Shown: positions 50,633 to 62,900 of the stretch, one piece after another
Numbering within the stretch: the first letter of the stretch is position 1
Layout: the number at the start of each line of letters is the position of its first letter
From: Phoronis australis
Taxonomy: Eukaryota > Phoronida > Phoronidae
NCBI GenBank assembly: GCA_002633005.1
Contig: NMRA01000191.1
Coordinates: 332,077 to 396,076, forward strand
Direction: 5' to 3'
DNA: 64,000 nucleotides
Position numbers and translations under genes: made by a program
The notes under the pieces: model-generated
What the model was told of the DNA's origin: nothing
The model's input: only the letters and a program-made list of their open reading frames with translations
Databases searched by the model: none

Positions 50633-53600
50633 TCAAAGTTCACTGTGTTCACCCAAAGCTTTCTTCACTTTTGTAGAGAGTTCATGCTCTAGTTTTTTGA
50701 CCTAAAATGAAAGTTATAGGTTTCTACGAATGCTTTAAAATAAACCTTAAGACAATAATTTAACATGCAACAATGCAAAGTCATAACTAGAAATTAAATT
50801 CTTAGCAAAAAGCAATGGCAAGGACAACACACGTGAAAAAGCAAACTTTGGCTGGCAGTACAAATGGCTTCGAGAGCTGATACACAACTTAGGTATTTCA
50901 TTATTAATATTTTGACAGCTTATTGACAAAAATACTATACAAATAATTGTGCATATCATTTACCTCACCTTTGATTTTCAAATCAGTTAATGTGGTACAA
51001 AGAAAATTTCATGGCGTATCGTTACCTGACATACCTTATAAGCATAATCATCAGCCTTATATTGCCACTTCTGAGGGCCTTCAAACGAATCATCCTTCAC
51101 TTTTCCAACATGTTTCGCCTTCTTAGCCGATATTTCAGCCTGTTCCTTCATATACCGATGCTTCTGAATTTTGCGCTCAAAATGCTTCAACTCTTCCTGA
51201 AAATAATAGACATGATTTCGTTGATGAATATTCAACAACACCTTATTTGGTGATCAGTGTTTGCATGAAAGACTATCAATGACTTCAACACAGTCAGTGA
51301 AATGAAATTGTCTACAAAATCATTCAATAATTCATCAATTTCGTAAAACATCAGCTGAAAAAGAACAATTATGTCTGATGCATAAAATCAAGACATAACA
51401 TGATGCACATCTCCATTCAAATTTCACTGCATTCTTTGGGGTTATTAAGATTCATTCTGAGAACTGATCTCTTGTGTGGTGGTGTACACAAGTCAAGTCA
51501 CCCCATTGTGTTGCTCAGGCAGGTTATGCAATAGATATTGGGACATATCAACAAAGGAACAGCAGTAGCAATATGGGCTATTTCTTTATTCAGAATCTTC
51601 AGTTGCAGTTAACCAGTTTTTGTAGTTCAAACAATGAAAAAGTTCTATTTTCAGAGGCGGATCCAAGGGGGGGGATTTGGGATATTCAGGGGGCTTAAAC
51701 CTCCCTGGGACAGGATAAAAAACAAAAAAACATTGCCAGGAAAACAAAATAAGCTACAAAAACCAAAAAATCTTACACGGACGGGGAAACACCCCCCCCA
51801 ACCTCCCCCCGCTCGGCACTATGCACCTCGGATTCGTGCGAATTCTAAACTCCCCTTACTGAAAACGTAGATCTGCCACTGCATTTTCAATGACAGATTT
51901 AGAAAGTTCACAGTGTTTCACTCTGGTAGTACTAGTACTGCTGGGTGTAAACCCTTAAATGCCACATTTTACCAAGAGAAGCTGCAACATACGTGCCCAA
52001 AGGCAATATGCACAAACAGAACTAGGTCCGTGGGAATAAGATTTGTGTATTGCGCTGAATCTAATGACATAATCGAGCTGGTTTAATAGGAGGCATAACT
52101 TTGCACTCTGAAATAGCGTGACATTTGCGACATACTTTTTGAATTCATGGAGAAGAATCACCTCACACTTGTGACTTTTTGATTTTGGAGGCATTTAGCA
52201 TGATTTCATACATGTAAAAAAGCTGCGCCGGAGTGCCTGTTAATTTTATTTCTACTATTTTTTCTTGAGGTTTTCTTACATTACACAATATCTAGAAATT
52301 AGTATGAAAACATGTTTTGACGGTTCAAAATTTCCAGCGGCCTTCGATGACAGTTTTCTTAACTTAATAGGCATTGACCTCCCAGGCACCAACATAACCA
52401 ATAAAGCAATTGACTCTAATCAGTGAAGAAGACCCAATCACTGCTCAGAGGACATGGAATTTCTCTAAAACCCAGCTCACCTTAAATGACAGGAGCTCCT
52501 TCTCTGTAAAGTTTGCCTTGAGAGCTTGCGACCACATTTCAAATACTCTGGGTTCAGTGAACTCCGAGTCACTTGTGTGGGATGTTTTCCTCTCAAGTCG
52601 TTCGTAGCCCTCTTTGATTTCTTTCTTCAAGGCATGGAAATCTGTCCGTTTTTCCTTTTTCAATTTCCCAGAGTCGTCTTCCTTGAAGCGATCCAATGAA
52701 TTTTCCATGTCACCTAAAGCAAGAACACAAATGCCTTATGCAGTAACAGGGATTTCCAATAAACCAAGCACCAATAGGTACTTTCTGGTGATGGGTGCTA
52801 TATCAGAAACTTCTGGTAGTTAAATAAATGAATATTCAGTATTAAATTGACGCTTCAACATTCACATTAAGATAAAGTATTAGTCTCCTTTGCTTGGACA
52901 TCACACCAGATCGCATGATCCTGATTTGTAAAATAACCAATGCTTTCATGAATTCTCCTGATCATGAACACCTATCTATGTTTGTAATGACATCAGCATT
53001 ACAATCAGCAACTCAAAGTGAGCAGATGAAGCAAAGATATCAGAAGATGTCCACAATATTGAAACATAATGGTGGTCCAAACCTCATTAGACAGGAAAGG
53101 GTTTGTGGTGTTTATGATAGAATGTGGCAGGTTGCCTGTTCAGCAGAATTTTTGAGGAATGAAGTTATGAAAAGCGATCAGGGCATGACCAGGTTCATGC
53201 AACCCTGCCCAGGAGACTACGTTAAACTGATAACTGCATTGTCATGACAAAACCAGGTTTGAATGAATCACGAATTTGCACCTTCATTTCAATACCCGTA
53301 TGGCATTTTCAAATTTATACTACCAACTTTTCCCAAAACAAACAATTGCCGGATGAAAAACAAATAAAAATAAAAAATCAAAGCAAGCACTTCTGCTAAT
53401 TTTGAAATGACTCAACTTTCCTTTGTCTTTAGTCTTCTTCAGGGTTTTTGGCATAATTTCAATGAAGATCAAAATATTCCAACAAAACATTTTTTAAACT
53501 ACTGCAGTTATACCCAAGCAAAAGATCTCCACCCAAAATTAAATTGGATGTGAAGTTACTACAAAAGTTATACAAAAACAACCACATGTACTATCACTGT

Positions 53601-56600
53601 CATGTTTATTATTAAATTTTATTTTCTTAATCCAATTTCGCAATAAAAGTAACTACAAAGTAATCTCTAACCCTAAACTATACCATACACACCCTCTTTG
53701 TTGTTATTGTCTTCATCTTTCAGCTGTTCATATTCATCAATTTTCATTTGATGGTGTTCAAACTCCCGTCTTAGGTCATCCAGCTCTGAATCTAATACGA
53801 AAACAAAAGAAATTATTTCCAAGTTTTCATGAAGACAGTTTTCTAATGCTACCTTTCTTTCACTTCAGACGTATTCTGTAAAAATGGGACCCGTTCCAAC
53901 AAAACTGACTTAGCTAAGACAAATCTTAAATTTTAGTAAGTTTTAAAATAAAATTAAATTTGTCTCAAAACCAAATCAAGAAAGAGATCTTAAGTTTGAC
54001 TTAAGTGTATGAGCCAAGTTTTGTCTTAATTTTGAGTAACTTTCCAAATGTGGAAGTTTCAAAGTTTGGAAGTTAAGACAAATCTTAGACTTAAGTAAAA
54101 AATGAACTTAAGTCAGTTTCTTGGAACAGGCCCATGATCTATAAAAATGTTTGCTATTCATAACAACATACATGGCCTCTTCTGAAATAGACGAGAGAGA
54201 AATAAATTTATTTCAGTGACCAGTGTTACTTGAACACTCAGCCCACTTATTAGTCACTTTAACAAAATACAAGAACAGCAATGCACATACAATTTAATAT
54301 GAAGCTCAAAATTATTTAAGAAATTAAGTGAACAGTACTTTTTTATCTGGCCAGATCATTACATAAAACAGCAAGTTTTGTCTTCAGAACCGAACAGGTC
54401 GAAATCTGGGAGAATAAATGTGATTTTATCAAATAACTAAATTCTTAAATCTTCGTAAAAAGGGAAATGACAAAGGAAATGATTTTCATCCTCAACATCG
54501 TGCAAATCAGAAGGAAACAAAGTCTGTTACAGAGATCAATGTTAGAAAATCCACCAGGTTTTGAAACAAACAGTAACTTAGAAAGCAGTGAAAGGTCTTT
54601 ATCTCATAAAAGTTTCTACGTCAATTTCCCAAACTCAGTAGGAAAATCCTCAGCTAAACGGCTTTAGTTCACAACAAAGATATTTACCTGAGAATCCTGA
54701 CTGTACAGCACTCTTCCACATTTTCTTCAGTCGAGAATCCAAAAACACATCTTTTTGAAAGTCGTGCTCTACTGAGTTCCTTGTATCATCGTGTTTCGGA
54801 TCAATCAGACGATATTTTATCATTATGTCTGAAAATATGACACACTGACGTGTATAATAGGACCAAATTTGAATACAGACACTGGGCCTAAATGAACACA
54901 TGTGTGGTAGGGTACTGAAAAATGGGCCCACTATCCATTTTATGACTTGTAACTAGATGACGACAAAATTGTAATGGATTGCATTCTATGCTGTGGTATG
55001 GGAGTAACGGAGTGAGATTTCATGTTACTCGTAAATTCTTTGCAACCACTTTGCCATCAAATAACCAATGTTGTACGGTGGGAGAGTCCAACTTCAGAAA
55101 ACATACATGCTTCCTGAGCCCTTCACGTGACTTCTTATCTTCCGGTCTGTTGGTAAAAAAATTTTAATCCCGTATTCATTCACCTACAAGCACAATTCTG
55201 CGTGTCACATTAACCCATTTCACAGCTGCTTGTTTTTCATCAATATGAGCCGCTAGTGAAATGAAGCTTGTTTATCAGCAACGCTCATCTAAGGTCCTTA
55301 AAGCAGGGCAATTATCAGATTAGTGATTCTTTCAGGGCCGGTTAAAAATAAAATGGTTTACTGCGGAGAAAAACTGGTGATTTACCGCACTGTCTGTCTT
55401 CTGGAGAAAACTTAGGTTAGTAACATTCTTATGATAAAAAACCAATATAGATGTATTAGGCTTTGCTTGGTATCAGTAACAATGTTTGAAACATGGTAGA
55501 TAATTGGGTTTCGAGTCATGACGCAAGACCATAACGTGTTTTGGTCGTGACAGACCGGCCCGAAAATCCTCCCCTCATTTTCGGGTCGGTCAAAATTCTT
55601 GAGTAAACCACATGCCTTTATTAGGCCGGTAACATGCAATTTCACGCTAATACACATTAGCTGATGGAGTAAGATAAGAGTTGCCCAACGAAACACAACG
55701 ACTGTTTTCACTTTTTCACTCTCCTGATGGATTTAAACCAATAGAAGATTCAAAATCTTCATAATTTTGACCTCAGTGCGTGCTTTCTCCATAAATATTG
55801 GTGAAGTTTTAGCTGAGGTCGCTTCGGTCAGATCACCCGAGTTTGAAGTAACTTTTAATACTATTTCGCGGTAAAGCGGATTCATTTGTTTCGAATTTTA
55901 TATCCGTTAAGAATTTAATTTACACTTATAATTTCAAAGAAAATAAACAGAAATTAGCGTGGAATGTCAGTAAATCTGAGTTAAAATTCCTGACAAAGTA
56001 ACAAATTTCACAAATTTATGATTCCGCAACAGTCTAATTTGCGCAGTTCCATAGTATTCTGAGTAATCCGTTCTCGTCTGTGTCGTGACCACATGTGTGA
56101 GCTGTAAAGTTTCTTCATTTTTTGCCATTTCAAAATGAGAGCAACGAGTAACCATGTTCAAGCACATACATTTTCGTCGTAAAGCGAAAATCACAATAAA
56201 AAGCAGATAAAAAACGATGCTAATTTCAAGAGTTAACTATTTTTGTTGGAAGTCATGGCGAAAATCTGGAAGGAAGATGGACGAAAATGACACTAAAATT
56301 GTTGAAAATTTACCGAAAGTTTTTGCATCAAAATTCCATCTATTTTGCGCAAGGATTATCTCGAACTTTTTTAGACCACCACATTACGATCAATGCTAAA
56401 CAGTGGTTCGACCGCGACATAGTTATTTGGTGGTTATACCATCCACAAACACGCATGTGTTACAAGTTCTATATCCATGTTCGTTAAAAACGAATTGTAG
56501 AAAGAGTATATCGGAGCAATTGAATGTAATAAACAACGGATATGTTATAATGCGACTTGATTATGTTTTTCCTGAATCTTCTAATAGCGGAGTTGCAACC

Positions 56601-59600
56601 GAATCGATTTAACGATAGTGCATGTCCGGAAATTAGGGTGTGCAAAGGCTATCGGGGATTGATTAGGGTATGTGGAAAGGCCAATTGGTTTGCACGACGT
56701 GTGATTTGTGTGCATTAAACTACGCAGCTGTATGTAAGTCTGCCGCTATTCGCCCTAATAAGTGCCCATGCCCCAATAAGTGCCCAAACACGTTTTCAGA
56801 CTTCGCTAAAGTAAGCGCCCAGCCCATGAACTACATGCGAAAAATGCCTTACCTACAGTTCTAACGTCTCCAATTTTTCAATTGAAAGATCCGACAGTCC
56901 TGAATTTGTAGACCACAAGCCTCACCACTATGTCCAGATACACTTCAAACTTATGCCGCGATTCAATAAAAATGCAAAAGTTTTGCTACTCTTGTGAGGG
57001 ACGTGCCCCACTACGCGGGTCTGGACTTTGAAAACAGACGCAGCGTACTTGTCAGCAGGGTTGCATTATTTCTTTCCGGTACAGATTTTCTCCGGCCTCA
57101 ACAGGAATCCAAACTTCTTTGTACACGTGAAAACCGTGAATCGAAGACTAATAAAAAACTCGACCAGTGTTAGCACGCGGCCAAGAAGCGCGCTGCATAA
57201 TGTACCGGCTGTCATCGAAGACATTTAGTCGGGAACTATCTATTCATGAAACGGGTAACATAGCATCGGCAAGAAATAAATATAAGCACTAATTTCCGAA
57301 TGTTTCTAATACCGTAAAAAACTTTTGCATTATTTTTAAGAGAAATTATTTAGGTAATCATAATTGGTGTTTTTTTAAAGTCAAAATGACCCACTAATAG
57401 TGAACACATTCGCACCCTTACACGGCCCCGAATCTTCCGGAAAATAGCTGTACACTACGGTCACGCATCCACTCACCCGGCGACTCAATGAGTGACATAT
57501 TGGTCTTACCGAAACAATTCTCGAACGTTTTTTAGCAGAGTGAGGCCAGCAAGTGCTAAATATTAAAACACGCCCTGCTTGACTGCTTGAGTTAATTTCT
57601 TTGGATACAATGCACACCTAGATCATTACATTACTCTGGCAAATGAACTCTGATGACAAGCATACGCACGCTTACTCTCACATACACGCATACAAACTTC
57701 AAAACAAACGTCATGAGACAACAAGTGTGTTCCTCCAGAGATTTTTCTCGTGTTGCGGCCAACAATCTAGCGCAGATTTGGATTTAATCTGCAATTAATC
57801 CAGACTCCACAAGAACTTAAAAATCTTAGAGACGCTATTTGGAAAACTTGAGGAGGATTTCAGGTAATTTTTTGAGTCGAAGCTGTATTCTTATTCACGA
57901 ATTCAAGCCCTATCGACGATTGCGAGATCGGCAGCTAGGCATTTGTCGGCGAGATTTTGCCCTGGGATTTCAGCACAATTTTCTGAAAAATGATCTTAAT
58001 TTAACAACGAATTTTGATAGCAATGCACCACAATTTTGTAGAAAGTAAATAATAATATTCTGCACGCTTTAGCTTAGCGCATTATGTGCGTACGTTAAGT
58101 GAGTTGACCCAGAACAGGTGCTTGTGCAGAGGCATTATCCTCAAAATTGCTTATGTTGGCTTGGTTCTGGTCAAGCGGAAACAGGTTTTTTTTTCTACCA
58201 TCCGCCGTGGAGTATTTGTTACTGTTTCTTTCAAGGGAAATATTGTTGGGCAGTTTCCAAGATACGTTTTCTTGCCGCACTCAAAATTAGCGCTGCATAC
58301 TTTAAGTCGGAAAGAATTCCTAAGTCGGCCTTTGCTACCAGCTCTACTGATGTGTCTGACCCATGTTTAACACAGTTCTTGATCCTTGGGAAACAGGTAG
58401 TAACTAAATTCTTTATCTCACTAACTGGTATTGTAGCATGCCAGACACACAACACGTATAACCTCCCTGTGGCCGGTTTGCCCCCACGCTTGCTGACGTA
58501 CTTGTTTACCGGCTTAACCACAAAGCAACATTCTGACCTATTTCCAATATGGCGGCGTTGCAACTCCACTATTCTGTAGATATTGGGTTAACTAAAGAGA
58601 CTTGTCGAAAAAGTGCTGTTCTGTATAAACTAATGTCACATGGTGTTCCTGAATTGTAAATTTGGGCACCGAAAAGTTTCATAGATGAATGTTGTGTTGA
58701 CGTTCAAGGCATCTCACCATTCACTTAAAAGTAGTTCCATTGTCAGACCAGGTGTAATTATCATGTTTATTGCCCCCACAGCCGAGTGAGTAGTGAATTA
58801 TTGAAATCACTGATAAAAGCGTGTCAAGTTCATAATCCCTACAATTCCTGCTATAACCCATGAGATTCTATCACGATCATTTCGCAGTATGCAGACGGAT
58901 GCAGGAACGCTTAACAATAGCCAAGAATGATATCTTAATTAGCCTTGGTTTAGTTAGAAACAGCTGTCGACTGGAGTTTGAAACCAAACCAAAAGTTTTT
59001 GTAACATATAGACAACAAACAAACCATGCAAGTTTTGCCTGACTTCAGCCTCCTTTTCCCCATCTGGATCTCCATCTTTCAGCTTGGTCTTTTTAAGATT
59101 CATTTCATCGTCGTCTTGAATTTTCAAATCATCATAAATCTCCATAAGTTTCTTTTCCTTAAGCCTCTGGAAAAAGCATTAAGACAACATAGAGTCTGGT
59201 AGATCAACTTGCAAAGACTCCTATTGCCATATTAGGCTGAGCAGGCAGAGGCAGAGCACAGGTACGGGTTTGGTGCTAATCTAGCCAGCCAGCTAGCTGT
59301 ATGAATTTGAAAACTATCGTTAAAATACCACTGTGTGTTTTTCTTCCATAGACCCTGAAATTGCACACAGCCAGGGTAGCTAAAGACCAGACGGGGTGCA
59401 TGCACAATCTGGGAATCAACCGACACTCACCTTGCCCGTTACAACCGTTTAAGAGAAAAACAATGCAACAAATGTCATTTGCTTGCATCATTGACCTTTT
59501 GTAACAAAGTAAAGTATGTTGTCATTGTGAAAACAGTACGCTCGTGCCATGCACACGCGTCATTTCCTAAATTTTTGCGACAACTTCGCAGCAGCAAAAT

Positions 59601-60514
59601 TTGTTCTGAAATTCGTTTTTCGGTATTCTAAAAACTTATAATGAAGTGAAACCAGTTCCGATAATTTGTTGTGCCATGTACGCAACCTCATGAAAGAACA
59701 AGTTGATAGAAGAATTGGCTAAAAAAGAAACTGGCCAATAGGTGACGCAATATTTCATGGTGCCGAAAGCCGACGCAGAAGATAGCTAACCAACTTTAGC
59801 AGCAGAATAATGGTAGACCGCCATTTTTTCCAACACCGTTAAATAATTCAGTTTACTCAAGGAAGACTGTAGTTTTTAATGACACTAATTTTGTGTCAGA
59901 TTTTATCTTGCCACTTTTTACTCACAACGGTACAAAGCTGTATATTTAGTATACATCTTTGTACTGATTTTACGTGGGTAAAATATATTTAGTATACAGC
60001 TTTGTACCGATGTGGGTAAAGTATATGTAGTATACAGCTTTGTACCGATGTGGGTAAAATATATTTAGTATACAGCTTACAATGTACCGATGTGGGTAAA
60101 ATATATTTAGAAATTTTAGTATACAGCTTTGTACCAAGGCTAGTGCTAATTCAGCACCAACCGATATGAGATTTTCAGTAAAGTGAGTCTTAAAGTAAAC
60201 TTGACATTCAACACTAAAAACAAGACTATAGCACAAAAACGTGTAAAACTGAATTGCAAGACTAATCATATGCCTTTGCAGAAAGCCACCGAGTGGAACA
60301 CCAGGGGGCGTGTCCACGCATGATGTGATTTTAATACCTTCCTTGCTTTTTGCCAAACTTGGTTGACTTTGTTGGCACGAAATGGGTTATCCAGTTTGCT
60401 CCTATCATCTGGACCTAGGTTTTTAGTTTTTGAATACTTGCTAGCACTAAGATAACATGTCAAAATACACAAGATTATAAGCGACTTCAACAACAATCCA
60501 ACGGCAGCCGCCAT
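50633..60514 (-). CDS. LRPAP1: LRPAP1, receptor-associated protein (RAP), ER chaperone for LDL-receptor-family proteins
   Basis: Seven exons in transcript order, 60338-60514, 59025-59166, 54688-54828, 53693-53785, 52481-52713, 51035-51196 and 50633-50701, join in phase to 1017 nt, 338 residues (human 357). RAP binds newly made LRP-type receptors in the ER, stops early ligand binding and helps folding. Seen: a hydrophobic signal peptide (about residues 5-24); NQVWQKARKR leading into domain 1; DLKIQDDDEMNLKKTKL and DGDPDGEKEA, as in vertebrate RAP; two similar three-helix units with RLKKMWKSA and PRVFEMWSQA; and a Lys-rich last domain with EELKHFERKIQKH, where receptor-binding lysines lie. It ends HSEL, an ER-retrieval signal of the KDEL type (vertebrate RAP ends HNEL). 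Helical and highly charged throughout, as in the family. The donor after exon 2 is GTTTGT, weak but needed for frame and for matching the family. Confidence 0.94.
51652..51881 (+). mobile_element. Small G/C-run element related to the nested insert at 24688
   Basis: Starts CAGAGGCGGATCCAAGGGGGG and ends GTAGATCTGCCACTG, inverted termini with G runs inside the left end and C runs inside the right. ATTTT (with a possible sixth base C) flanks both sides as a short target duplication. The ends match those of 24688-25586. At 230 bp and without an ORF it looks non-autonomous. It is in LRPAP1 intron 5. Confidence 0.75.
53885..54137. mobile_element. MITE-like element with about 29-bp inverted ends in LRPAP1 intron 3
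   Basis: The left end ATGGGACCCGTTCCAAC...AAACTGACTTAG and the right end (reverse complement ATGGGCCTGTTCCAAGAAAC, then TGACTTAAG) are inverted repeats. Between them AAGACAAATCTTA and ACTTAAG recur, so most of the 250 bp is self-complementary. No coding sequence. Confidence 0.7.
54829..59024 (-). other. LRPAP1 intron 2 (4.2 kb)
   Basis: No exon recognised. At 58118-58579 both strands are open (153 codons on +, 112 codons on - at 58231-58569), but neither reading resembles a family I know, so I do not call a gene. The rest is AT-rich and unassigned. Confidence 0.55.
59939..60136 (+). repeat. Tandem repeat, 38-bp unit, about four and a half copies
   Basis: Unit TATACAGCTTTGTACCGATG followed by TGGGTAAAATATATTTAG. 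The second and third units differ at two sites. The first, fourth and last are diverged, extended or partial. It lies in LRPAP1 intron 1, 200-400 bp beyond exon 1. Confidence 0.9.
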
Positions 60515-60559
60515 AGTTAACTGCTTGCTGTCCAACAGACGTCGCTTTGTGAGGTAAAA
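60515..60559. promoter_or_regulatory. 45-bp spacer between divergent LRPAP1 and FADD start codons
   Basis: Only 45 bp lie between the two ATGs. The spacer has no TATA box. GACGTC (60538-60543) is the core of a CRE site. CCAACAG (ending 60537) on + and TTGGACAG on - could be splice acceptors, so either gene may have an untranslated first exon elsewhere; otherwise each 5' UTR must start inside or very near the other's coding exon. Confidence 0.6.
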
Positions 60560-62900
60560 ATGGCTTCTGAACACGGAAAGGAAAACCTCACAGATTTGGG
60601 ATTTAAGTTGGCACATGAAATGCCTGACGACGGTTTTAAGTATTGCAAGAATTATTGTTCTATTAATGAGGTTATTGGTGCGAAACGGTTAGAGGAAATA
60701 AGCACCTTTATGGAACTGTTTGCCGAGCTGGTCTCTCGTGATGAAGTTTCACCGAAAGACATTTCTTTCCTCAAGAAAATGCTGAGTGCTGCAACGCCGG
60801 GAAAATTCCAGCCATTGTTGAAGAATTATGAGGAAGGAATCTCTACTGCACCTACACAATGTGATGAAAATGAAGATAGCTTACCATTAGGCAAGTGGTT
60901 TGTCTGCAAAATATGCTATTCTGTTGGTTAGGACAGAACGTGTCCTAGGCAACACGTCGTAGCCCCTCGCCTCGGTTGGCCGGTGGCATTCAGAGCGATG
61001 TATTTGCCTAAACGTGCCCAGGCAATGCTATACTAGTATTCCAGACACTAGAACTACTAGAAGCCTTTTTGGATTTCGCTGTTTAATTATCAACTCTTTT
61101 ATTTATCGTAAAAATTAGAAAAATTTTCAAAGATGTATTTCTGAATGTGTGAGAAATGATGGCCAATTAAAATTTAAATTATATATTCATTTATATTGTC
61201 AAGACTGAAATTTTTCGAATCTGTTTGTGTCAAAAGTGACACAAGTGGCTGGTAAACAACTGTGGTAAACAATACATTTTCAGGACCTGGGATGGGTGGA
61301 ATTTGGCGGTTAATTGTATTGAAGTGCCATGCATTTTCCCTTTTGTGGCTGCCTATTACTCGCTAGTTGGCTACGTGCCTAGCCAGCACAACACGCAGGT
61401 AAAAGTCAGGTTTCATGCAGTAGCATGCACTTTAGCATTGGTTGATGTAACCTCGGTAGTCATTGGTTAGCATTACAACAACGTGAAAAAATGGTGGACT
61501 ATGAACGATTTTTAGCCTTGTCACATGCAAGTGACATAGCAGCAACTATTTCATTTCTGCAGTAATGTTTAATAGATGCGTGCTTGAAGCACATACATGT
61601 ACAATAAACACATATCTGGCTGATTTAACCGGTGTGTTATTCATACTGTATGAATACAGGACAGTATTGTCAACAAAAGTCATCGACAGTAGAAAGATGT
61701 ACTCTGAAAAGGCGTAACCACAATTTCTTGGATTCACATTTCCTGAACATAAATTTTACTTAAGCACCGATTTGTCTGTACAACAAACCACATTTACACT
61801 TGCTCCATCAGTCATGTCAGTTTGTTTGTTTAAATGCACTGCCTGTTGAGAATTCGACCAGCCAATCAGAAATGTCGGTGTAAAAAAATTTCCCCATGGA
61901 AAATTAAGTGATAACTGTGTGCTGGCTACCACCTAGCGCCACGCAGGGAACCAGCGAGCCTGCATTACAGGAAATTTTCGTATTTGCACCCATAGTGGTT
62001 TTACAGAAATCTGGGGAAATCACGGGTAGCTACAAGACAAAAAACAGAAATGGGTGGCGCTTATGCAAAAAGTTCAATGGGAAGCCCTGGTCAACTGCTT
62101 GTATTGGTCTTGGATGAGCAAGTTTATGAACAAAATAAAGGGACACCACAAAACTTGGCAATGTATATCTTGTAACATGCGGGAACTGGGGGAGTGAAGT
62201 ATGTCCATGGTACAGAAGTACCTGTAACTGTACATTAGGCCAGTATTTTTTCTTTTGAGCGGGTGAATTTTTGGAATCTGGTGTGCGTTGACCTAGGAAG
62301 AACAGTGTTCTAGAACAACTTTGCGACATCAGTTTATCATGTGGTAATTCCTGTTTTTGAAGTTTTCAACAGTGGCAAGTTAGCTCTCAAATTTTTACAC
62401 GTCATGTTGACATTCTTGGGATTGTTGCTGTCATTTCTGTTTGAGTTTGAATTTGACATTCATAATGGTGCTACGCATGTGTCTAAGCTTGTGAGTGTTT
62501 TAGAAAACTTGTGAAAAGATGTTAGATTTATGAGAAAAAAACACCATGCATTTTGTAGTATAGTCATAAATTACTAAGTGTAGTAAATGAAGTTAATAAT
62601 TAATTGAAAGTTTATATGCTCTTTATTTTTTCAGATTTAGTGAAAGCATTTGATTATCTGGGAGAAAATTTGGGCAGGGACTGGAGACGGGTACTTCGGC
62701 GACTTGGGCTTAAGGAAAGTCAGTTTGACAAAATAACGGCTAAACATCCCTTTGACTTGGAATCGCAAATTCGTTGTGGACTGGAACTGTGGGCTTCAAA
62801 AAGGAAGGACAGTGACCTGTTTCAACTGGTGGTAAATGCGCTAAGAGAGTGCCAGCTCAATTTATATGCTAATGAGTTGGAGAAATCAAGATCTTTTTGA
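60560..62900 (+). CDS. FADD: FADD-like death adaptor (death effector domain plus death domain)
   Basis: Two exons, 60560-60890 and 62635-62900, join in phase 1 to 597 nt, 198 residues (human FADD 208). FADD links death receptors to caspase-8: its death domain binds the receptor, its death effector domain (DED) recruits the caspase. Seen: a helical N-terminal DED (about 8-95), with FMELFAELVSRDEVSPKDIS matching the FADD helix 3-4 area; a short acidic linker; and a C-terminal death domain (about 112-190), with LGENLGRDWRRVLRRLGL and the usual run of hydrophobic helix positions. The order and the intron between DED and DD fit FADD. The intron starts GC, not GT (TTAG then GCAAGT), a good GC-AG donor. 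The DED lacks an obvious RxDL motif in its last helix. A different DED/DD adaptor is the main alternative. Confidence 0.85.
60891..62634 (+). other. FADD intron (GC-AG)
   Basis: No further exon is required by the reading frame. I recognise no element in it; it is AT-rich with scattered short palindromes. Confidence 0.6.

Noticed and set aside
52894-53247. 117-codon open frame in LRPAP1 intron 4
   Set aside because: It is antisense to the host gene, intronic, and shows no recognisable domain.
58118-58579. 153-codon + strand open frame, with 112 codons open on - at 58231-58569
   Set aside because: Both strands are open over the same stretch inside an LRPAP1 intron and neither shows motifs, splice continuity or family likeness.
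59939-60136. CRISPR-like array
   Set aside because: The 38-bp units are directly adjacent with no variable spacers, in a eukaryotic intron; it is a minisatellite.
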